The position numbers and the translations under genes are program-made. The notes under the pieces are model-generated. The model was not told the origin of the DNA. It was given only the letters and a program-made list of their open reading frames with translations, and ran no database searches. From Gemmatimonadota bacterium (GTDB lineage: Bacteria > Gemmatimonadota > Gemmatimonadetes > Gemmatimonadales > GWC2-71-9): a DNA stretch of 12,157 nt. The stretch covers positions 1 to 12,157 of the forward strand of contig JAEHDT010000072.1 of the NCBI GenBank assembly GCA_016880225.1, written 5' to 3'. Positions 6,991 through 12,157 of the stretch are shown piece by piece; the stretch's first letter is position 1; each line of letters opens with the position of its first letter.

Positions 6991-8502
6991 TCAGCCCGCC
7001 CGCGCCAGCTCGTACAGATACTCGACGTGCGAGCGCACCGCGCCGTCCATTCCCCGCACGGCGGGATTGCGCGACTCGATGACGTAGTACTCGTCGGGCG
7101 CGTGCGCCCCGCTACCGTGGCCCAGGCCGAAATGGCCGGCGGGGAGCCGCAGCGGGTCGCCCGTGAACACGTAGCCCGGCCACGACCCGGCGATGCGCGG
7201 CAGCAGCACCGGATCGATTCCGGCGCGCCGGTACACCGCGACTTGCGCCTGCACCAGCGCCGCGTTGGCCGGCGTGCTCGTGGGATCGTACCCGCCGGTC
7301 ATGTTCACCTCGATGTCGCCAAAGCCCCGCTTGGCGAGGTGCGCCTTGAGCGCCGCCAGCGCGTCGGCGGCGGTCATGTCGGGAACGAGCCGCAGGTCGA
7401 GCTTCGCCACCGCCCGGTGCGGCAGTATCGTCTTGCCCCCCGGCCCGGTGTAGCCACCCACCAGCCCCTCGATGTTGACGGTGGGCAACGACACCAGGCG
7501 CTCCAGCGCCTCGGCCCAGCTCACATCGTGCACCCAGCGGTCTACGCCGAGCTCCTGCTTGGCGACGGCCTGATCCAGGCGGCGGGCCGCTTCGGCGACC
7601 ATCGCCTTCTCGCTCGCCGACAGCGGCCGGGCCTTGTCGGCGTAGCCGTCGATCGCCGGATCGTTGCCGTCCGGAGAGACCAGCGTCGCGAGGGCCTCGA
7701 CCAGGTGCCACGCCGGGCTGTCCACCCGCGCCTTGTTGCTCGAGTGAATGTCCTTGCGGGGCCCGCGACCCCAGCGCTCCCCGCTCGACACCAGCTCAGA
7801 CTCGATCACGCCTTTTGCACCGAGGAACATGGTCACCCGGCCGTCCGACCCCTGCGACGCCGACGGCATGAAGATCCCCCTGGTGCGCTGCAACGCGGCT
7901 TGCACCTCCGGCCGGTGCACGATCTGGGGGAAGTGGGGCGAGCCGATCTCCTCCTCGCCTTCCGCCACCAGGACGAAGTTGAGCGGCGGCTTCTTGCCGG
8001 CGCCGCGGATGGCGTGGAGCGCCGCGAGCAGCGTGGCTTCGGGACCCTTCTGGTTCACCGCGCCCCGACCCACCAGCACCTTGCCCAGCCCGGGACGATC
8101 GACCAGCGCGGCATCCCAGGGCGGCGACGACCACTCGGCGGGATCGGCCTGCTTCACGTCGTACATGAAGTAGAGGCCGAGCGTACGGGGCGCGCCCGCG
8201 TCGAGCGTGGCGAAGATTCCCGGCTGGCCGTCGGTCGGGATCTTCGAGACCTGGCCGAATCCGGCGTCGCGCAACAGGCGCATGGTGAGCTCGCAGCCTT
8301 CGTCCACGCCACGGTTCTCGGCGGCGATCGACGGCTGCCGGATCCATTCCTGCAGGCGCGCCACGGCCTCGTCGTGACGTTGCTCGATCTGCGCGAAGAT
8401 CGGGCCGAGGTCGGGCTGCTGCGGATATAGGGCGTCGGGCAGGGCGAGCGCGGCGGTGGCGGCGGCGCTGTGCTGCAAGAAGCGGCGGCGGTCCAGGCTC
8501 AT
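6991..8502 (-). CDS. Tat-exported M20-family peptidase-like protein with altered metal ligands
   Basis: The 503-residue product resembles M20 zinc peptidases and deacylases, which cleave peptides or N-acyl amino acids. It begins MSLDRRRFLQ followed by an Ala-rich hydrophobic stretch, a twin-arginine signal, so it should fold in the cytoplasm and act in the periplasm. The start is set by GAGGAG seven bases upstream. M20 landmarks: LYFMYDVKQADPAEW (110-124), the site of the usual G-H-x-D-V-x-P motif; GRGAVNQKG (145-153), the site of GRGxxDxKG; EGEEEIGS (181-188); DIHSS (251-255) of the dimerisation domain; and GSGAHAPDEY (463-472). Asp115, the Glu cluster and His467 are kept, but the first metal-binding His is Met113 and the bridging Asp is Asn150. 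It could be a subfamily with a changed metal site, a one-metal enzyme or a binding protein. It lies between two susCD pairs on the opposite strand and converges on susD1. Confidence 0.85.
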   Translation of the reverse strand: MSLDRRRFLQHSAAATAALALPDALYPQQPDLGPIFAQIEQRHDEAVARLQEWIRQPSIAAENRGVDEGCELTMRLLRDAGFGQVSKIPTDGQPGIFATLDAGAPRTLGLYFMYDVKQADPAEWSSPPWDAALVDRPGLGKVLVGRGAVNQKGPEATLLAALHAIRGAGKKPPLNFVLVAEGEEEIGSPHFPQIVHRPEVQAALQRTRGIFMPSASQGSDGRVTMFLGAKGVIESELVSSGERWGRGPRKDIHSSNKARVDSPAWHLVEALATLVSPDGNDPAIDGYADKARPLSASEKAMVAEAARRLDQAVAKQELGVDRWVHDVSWAEALERLVSLPTVNIEGLVGGYTGPGGKTILPHRAVAKLDLRLVPDMTAADALAALKAHLAKRGFGDIEVNMTGGYDPTSTPANAALVQAQVAVYRRAGIDPVLLPRIAGSWPGYVFTGDPLRLPAGHFGLGHGSGAHAPDEYYVIESRNPAVRGMDGAVRSHVEYLYELARAG

Positions 8503-8509
8503 ACGCGAG

Positions 8510-8515
8510 CTCCTC
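8510..8515 (-). promoter_or_regulatory. Ribosome binding site of the M20-like gene
   Basis: On the minus strand GAGGAG ends seven bases before the ATG at 8502. This fixes the start at MSLDRRRF rather than the ATG 44 codons upstream, whose leading residues lack signal-peptide character. Confidence 0.75.
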
Positions 8516-8553
8516 GAATGGCGGTGTCGGGCGCGTCCAGAACGGAGCGTGGT

Positions 8554-8582
8554 ATTATGCGCGCGCTTGCATGTTCTGTCAC
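8554..8582 (-). promoter_or_regulatory. Sigma70-type promoter for the M20-like gene
   Basis: On the minus strand, GTGACA (8582-8577; five of six matches to TTGACA) and CATAAT (8559-8554; five of six matches to TATAAT) are separated by exactly 17 bp. Transcription would start near 8547, giving a leader of about 45 nt that contains the GAGGAG ribosome binding site. The AT-rich hexamer stands out in very GC-rich surroundings. No equally good promoter was found for the divergent susC2. Confidence 0.55.
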
Positions 8583-8627
8583 ATCCCGCAACCCGGGGGC
8601 CCTTCTTGCGGGGCGGCGAAACCGGCG

Positions 8628-8646
8628 GCAGCATATGGGATGCTGC
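8628..8646. repeat. Perfect 7-bp inverted repeat in the susC2 leader
   Basis: GCAGCAT and ATGCTGC flank a five-base centre, ATGGG. The element ends 47 bp before the susC2 GTG and lies in the divergent intergenic region (8503-8693). It could be a protein-binding operator or a small hairpin in the susC2 leader. No T-run follows, so it is not a terminator. A chance occurrence cannot be excluded. Confidence 0.45.
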
Positions 8647-8683
8647 GTGCGGCCCCTGTCGTGAAACTCCGTGCGGACTCCCC

Positions 8684-8689
8684 GGGAGG
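8684..8689 (+). promoter_or_regulatory. Ribosome binding site of susC2 (decides GTG start)
   Basis: GGGAGG stands four bases before GTG at 8694, the same arrangement as in susC1. The in-frame ATG at 8571 has no ribosome binding site and would add 41 residues lacking signal-peptide character. Confidence 0.75.
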
Positions 8690-8693
8690 CATC

Positions 8694-11687
8694 GTGGTAA
8701 AGCGCATTCCGCTCCTCGTGCCGGCGCTGCTGTTGCTCGCCGGCGTGACCCGCGCGTTCTCGCAAGAGCGCCAGATCACCGGCCGCGTCACCTCGGCGGC
8801 GACCGCCGAGCCCGTCGCGGGCGTGAACGTCTCCGTGACCGGCACCGCGTTCGTGGCCGTGACCAACGCCGACGGTCGCTACGCCATCGCCGCGCCCGCC
8901 AGCGCGGTGACGCTGGTCTTCCGGCGGATCGCGTTCAAGCGGCGCGAGCTGGCGGTGCCGGCCGATCAGAACGCCGCCGACGTGACGCTCGACCCCGACG
9001 TGTTCAATCTCGAGGCCGTCGTCGTCACGGGCCAGGCGACGGGCGTCGAGCGGCGCAACGCCGCGATCGCGACCACCGTGGTGACGGGCAGCGAGGTGAC
9101 GAACGTCCCCGCGCCGGCGCTGGACCGCGCCCTCCAGGGGAGGGTCCCGGGCGCCTACATCCAGCAGAACTCCGGCGCGCCGGGCGGCGGGACCCAGATC
9201 CAAATTCGCGGCTCGAACACCGTGATCGGCTCCGCCGATCCGCTGTTCGTCGTGGACGGCGTGATCGTGAGCGATGCCTCGATCTCGTCGGGGCTGTTCA
9301 CCGTGACGGCGAGCGGCAATCCGCAATCCACCCGCAACGACGGCGAGAAGCAGGACGACCCGGTCAACCGCCTCACGGACTTGAATCCCAATGACGTCGC
9401 GTCGATCGAGATCCTGCGCGGCGCCGCGGCCTCCTCGATCTACGGCTCCAAGGGCGTGAACGGCGTCGTGATCATCACGACGAACCGCGGCAAGGCGGGG
9501 AAGGCACGCGCCAACATCGTGCAGCGGCTGGGCTTCTCCGAGCTGCAGCGGGGCTTCGCCACGCGCGTGTTCGACACCACGAGCGCCAAGGCGCTGTATG
9601 CGAGCTCGGGCGACCCCGTCGCCGACGCGGCGGCACGCGCGCTCATCATGTCGTACCTCGTCAACGGGACGCTGCCCACCTACGACCACTTGCAGGAGGT
9701 GGCGGGCGAAAAGCCCCTCAATTACGAGACCCAGCTGGATGTGTCCGGAGGCTCGGGTGAGACCCGCTACTTCCTGTCGGGCAATGTGAAGGGCGACGGC
9801 GGGATCATCGCCAACACCGGTGGGCAACGCCAGACCTTACGCGCCAACATCGATCAATCGTTCTCGGATCGGTTCAGCGTGGCGTTCAGCTCGGCGTTCA
9901 ACCGCACCACGACGCAGCGCGGCTTTACGAACAACGACAACAACGGCGCCAGCACCACCTATGCGCTCGCATACATCCCGGGGTTCATCCCGATCGAGCC
10001 CGTGAACGGGGCGTACCCCAAGCCGGGCATCACCTACCTGAGCTCCAACCCACTGCAGAACATCGCGCTCGGGAAGAACGACGAGACGGCGATACGGTTC
10101 ACGGGCGGCCTCACGGCGACGTTCCAGGCCGTCTCCAACGCCAACCACAACCTCAAGCTCGTCGGCGCAGGGGGGATCGACTTCTTCAACCAGAAGAACG
10201 AAGTGTTCGCCCCGCCGGAGCTGTTTTTCCAGGCGAACCAGACCAACCCCGGCGTGTCCACCCTGGGTAACGCCGACAGCCGGTTCACCAACTGGAACGC
10301 GAACGCGATCCACACCTACACGCCCTCGAGCGGCAGCTTCAAGATGACGACGTCCGCGGGCGTGCAATGGGAGGATCGGCAGCTCGGCCGGTCGCGGATC
10401 ACGGCGCAGGGGCTGCTCCCGGGCCAGCAGAACGTGAATCAGGGCTCGGTGCTCCAGTCCTTCGAGGAGCTCACGCACGAGCGGACCGTCGGTCTCTATG
10501 GCCAGGAGGAATGGCTCGGCTTGAGTGAGCGACTGATGCTGTCCGCCGGCGTCCGCGCCGAGCGCTCCAGCGCTAACGGCGACTTCAAGAAGTTCTACTT
10601 CTTCCCCAAGGCGGCGGGCTCGTACCGCTTCCCAAGCGCGCTCGGAGAGGGGAGCGACTTGAAGCTGCGGGTGGCCTACGGCGAGACCGGAAACCAGCCG
10701 CTGTTCGGCCAGAAGTTCACTACGCTCCAGGGCGGCCAGGTGATCGGCGGGCACGTGGGCACCGTCGTCGGCAACGTAGCCGGCGACCCCGCCATTCAGC
10801 CCGAGCGGACCCGCGAGATCGAGGCAGGGGTGGACGCGAACGTGTTTAGCGGCCGGGCCACCGTGGAGGTCACGCTGTTCCAGCGGCGTACCAGTGACCT
10901 GCTCGTGCCCGTGACGCCGGCCCCGTCCACCGGATTCGGTCTGCAGTTCCTGAACGGCGGCAAAATCAAGAACGAGGGCATCGAGGTCGCCGCGGGGATC
11001 ACGCCGATCCAGCGCGAGCACTTCAACTGGCTGTTCCGGACCACGTTCACGAGCATCAAGAACCGGGTGCTCGAGCTGAACCTGCCGGGCGGCGCGCAGG
11101 GGTTCCGGCCCGCCAACGCCGGTTACGGCCTCTCCTACGGCGAATTCTTCGTGCAGGTCGGCCGCCCGATCACGCAGATCATCGGGGTGGACGACGTCGG
11201 CAACGTCATCTCACTCGGCCAGGCGAATCCGAAGTTCCGCTGGGCGTTCTCGAACCAGTTCACCTACCACAGAGCGTCGCTGTCGTTCCTGTGGGACTGG
11301 CAGTACGGCGGCGTGGCCCAGAACCAGACGCTGTCGCTGTACGACTGCAACGGTCTGGCACCGGATTTCTCGAGTCCGAGGGGACAGGCGGGCTACGATG
11401 CCTGCAACAATACCGGCGATGCCCGTCCGTTCGTGGAGTCCACGTCGTTCCTGAAGCTGCGCAACGCGAGCCTCTCGCTCGACCTGCCCGACAAGGTGGC
11501 AGCCTGGTTCGGAGCGAGGTCGGCGCGCGTGGCCGTCGAGGGCGTGAACCTGATCACCATCACCGACTATACCGGCTACGATCCGGAGGTGTCCAACTAT
11601 GGGTCGCAGGCCATCACGCGCAACATCGACCTCGGCCCGTATCCGCCGTCGCGGTCGTTCTTCTTCACCATCCAGGCGGGGTTCTGA
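8694..11687 (+). CDS. SusC/RagA-family TonB-linked outer-membrane transporter (pair 2)
   Basis: The 997-residue product is a second SusC-type TonB-dependent channel, paralogous to the first. Residues 1-24 are a signal peptide (cleavage probably near AFS-Q), 28-100 a carboxypeptidase-regulatory-like domain (ITGRVTSAATAEPVAGVNV), and about 104-266 the plug with NLEAVVVTG (105-113), ALQGRVPGA (146-154), LFVVDG (184-189) and IYGSKGVNGVVIITTNRG (249-266); the barrel follows and ends SRSFFFTIQAGF. By my count 33 of the first 60 residues are identical to the first SusC without a gap, and many barrel segments match, for example FYFFPKAAGSYRF. There is no STN domain. Cys885 and Cys904 lie in a late barrel loop where the other copy also has a Cys pair. 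The loops differ clearly, so the two channels may take different substrates. The susD2 start follows after two bases. Confidence 0.93.
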   Translation: MVKRIPLLVPALLLLAGVTRAFSQERQITGRVTSAATAEPVAGVNVSVTGTAFVAVTNADGRYAIAAPASAVTLVFRRIAFKRRELAVPADQNAADVTLDPDVFNLEAVVVTGQATGVERRNAAIATTVVTGSEVTNVPAPALDRALQGRVPGAYIQQNSGAPGGGTQIQIRGSNTVIGSADPLFVVDGVIVSDASISSGLFTVTASGNPQSTRNDGEKQDDPVNRLTDLNPNDVASIEILRGAAASSIYGSKGVNGVVIITTNRGKAGKARANIVQRLGFSELQRGFATRVFDTTSAKALYASSGDPVADAAARALIMSYLVNGTLPTYDHLQEVAGEKPLNYETQLDVSGGSGETRYFLSGNVKGDGGIIANTGGQRQTLRANIDQSFSDRFSVAFSSAFNRTTTQRGFTNNDNNGASTTYALAYIPGFIPIEPVNGAYPKPGITYLSSNPLQNIALGKNDETAIRFTGGLTATFQAVSNANHNLKLVGAGGIDFFNQKNEVFAPPELFFQANQTNPGVSTLGNADSRFTNWNANAIHTYTPSSGSFKMTTSAGVQWEDRQLGRSRITAQGLLPGQQNVNQGSVLQSFEELTHERTVGLYGQEEWLGLSERLMLSAGVRAERSSANGDFKKFYFFPKAAGSYRFPSALGEGSDLKLRVAYGETGNQPLFGQKFTTLQGGQVIGGHVGTVVGNVAGDPAIQPERTREIEAGVDANVFSGRATVEVTLFQRRTSDLLVPVTPAPSTGFGLQFLNGGKIKNEGIEVAAGITPIQREHFNWLFRTTFTSIKNRVLELNLPGGAQGFRPANAGYGLSYGEFFVQVGRPITQIIGVDDVGNVISLGQANPKFRWAFSNQFTYHRASLSFLWDWQYGGVAQNQTLSLYDCNGLAPDFSSPRGQAGYDACNNTGDARPFVESTSFLKLRNASLSLDLPDKVAAWFGARSARVAVEGVNLITITDYTGYDPEVSNYGSQAITRNIDLGPYPPSRSFFFTIQAGF

Positions 11688-11689
11688 CC

Positions 11690-12157
11690 ATGCGCACGAG
11701 ACGCGTCGCGATCGCGGCCGGCCTCCTCGTCCTGGCGGCCTGCAACTTCGACATCCTCAACACCAACCAGCCGACGTTCGGGGACCTGCTGAGCAACCCG
11801 ACGCGGGACAAACTCACGGCGGCGGCGACGGGCGTGCTGTCCAGCTCTCGCGCCGGCATCACGAATTTGATCTGGCGGCTGGGATCGATGGGACGGGAAG
11901 GCATCAACCTGTCGGGTAACAACCAGCCCGACTATGCGGAGCCGTACTTCGGTCCGGTGCAGGCGGGTGGCTCGTTCGGCAGCACGCTCTGGCTCGACAA
12001 TTATCAGACGATCCGTACCGCCAACATCTACCTCCAGGCGCTCGCGAACAACGCCTCGTTGTCGGGCGTCGATCTCCTGAGCCCCGAGGAGCGCGCCGCG
12101 TCGCGCGGCATGGCGAATACCTTCAAGGCGCTGGCGTTTCTGTATGTCATCGAGGCC
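11690..12157 (+). CDS. SusD/RagB-family surface lipoprotein, N-terminal part (pair 2)
   Basis: The first 156 codons of a SusD-like lipoprotein run off the window end with no stop. The product starts MRTRRVAIAAGLLVLAACNF: a basic N-terminus, a hydrophobic core and the lipobox L15-A-A-C18, so Cys18 should be lipidated. The context is the same as in pair 1: the ATG lies two bases after the susC stop. The mature start C-N-F-[DE]-I and a MGREG motif are shared with the first SusD, followed by a segment (YQTIRTANIYLQAL, then FKALAFLYVIEA) matching the helical SusD N-terminal half. The diagnostic C-terminal motifs are outside the window, so the family call rests on the pairing with susC2 and similarity to the first copy. 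Confidence 0.88.
   Translation, partial: MRTRRVAIAAGLLVLAACNFDILNTNQPTFGDLLSNPTRDKLTAAATGVLSSSRAGITNLIWRLGSMGREGINLSGNNQPDYAEPYFGPVQAGGSFGSTLWLDNYQTIRTANIYLQALANNASLSGVDLLSPEERAASRGMANTFKALAFLYVIEA

Noticed and set aside
6838..8430. Long plus-strand open frame of 530 codons antisense to the M20-like gene
   Set aside because: It overlaps the end of susD1, crosses the terminator and lies opposite a gene with clear family motifs; its composition is that of a shadow frame.
8499..9827. Long minus-strand open frame of 442 codons opposite the start of susC2
   Set aside because: It is His/Arg/Gly-rich without recognisable domains and lies opposite the conserved plug domain of SusC.

Overview
The window is high-GC bacterial DNA, densely coding on both strands, with no RNA genes, insertion sequences, phage genes or CRISPR arrays that I can see. 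Two SusC/SusD-type outer-membrane nutrient uptake pairs in such GC-rich DNA, lipoproteins with LAAC lipoboxes, a Tat-exported M20-type protein and a geranylgeranyl-reductase-type flavoprotein together suggest a Gram-negative member of Gemmatimonadota or a relative. That placement is inference; the window has no phylogenetic marker gene.

Left part (1-2378): the 3' end of an alpha/beta-hydrolase-like gene is followed after 24 bp by a family 4 glycosyltransferase. That gene runs tail to tail into a minus-strand geranylgeranyl-reductase-family flavoprotein, and the two coding regions overlap by 112 bp. These genes look like envelope glycoconjugate and isoprenoid-lipid or quinone metabolism.

Right part (2379-12157): two paralogous susC-susD pairs face the same way. 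Pair 1 (2523-6919) ends in a strong intrinsic terminator. Pair 2 (8694 to the window end) has a complete susC and the first 156 codons of its susD. Between them, on the opposite strand, lies a gene for a Tat-exported M20-peptidase-like protein with a recognisable sigma70-type promoter and ribosome binding site. The two susC genes align without gaps over the N-terminal region, share the ribosome binding site, GTG start and first codons, and have an identical 20-nt susC/susD junction, so the pairs arose by duplication or are held under the same constraint.

A plausible reading is an outer-membrane uptake locus for peptides or other amide-containing compounds: SusC is the TonB-dependent channel, SusD the surface lid, and the M20-like protein acts or binds in the periplasm. 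No glycoside hydrolase, sigma/anti-sigma pair or transcription regulator is visible, so this is not a classical polysaccharide utilisation locus. The most unusual points are the loss of two canonical metal ligands in the M20-like protein, two non-canonical active-site positions in the glycosyltransferase, the convergent coding overlap, and an inverted repeat in the leader of the second susC.
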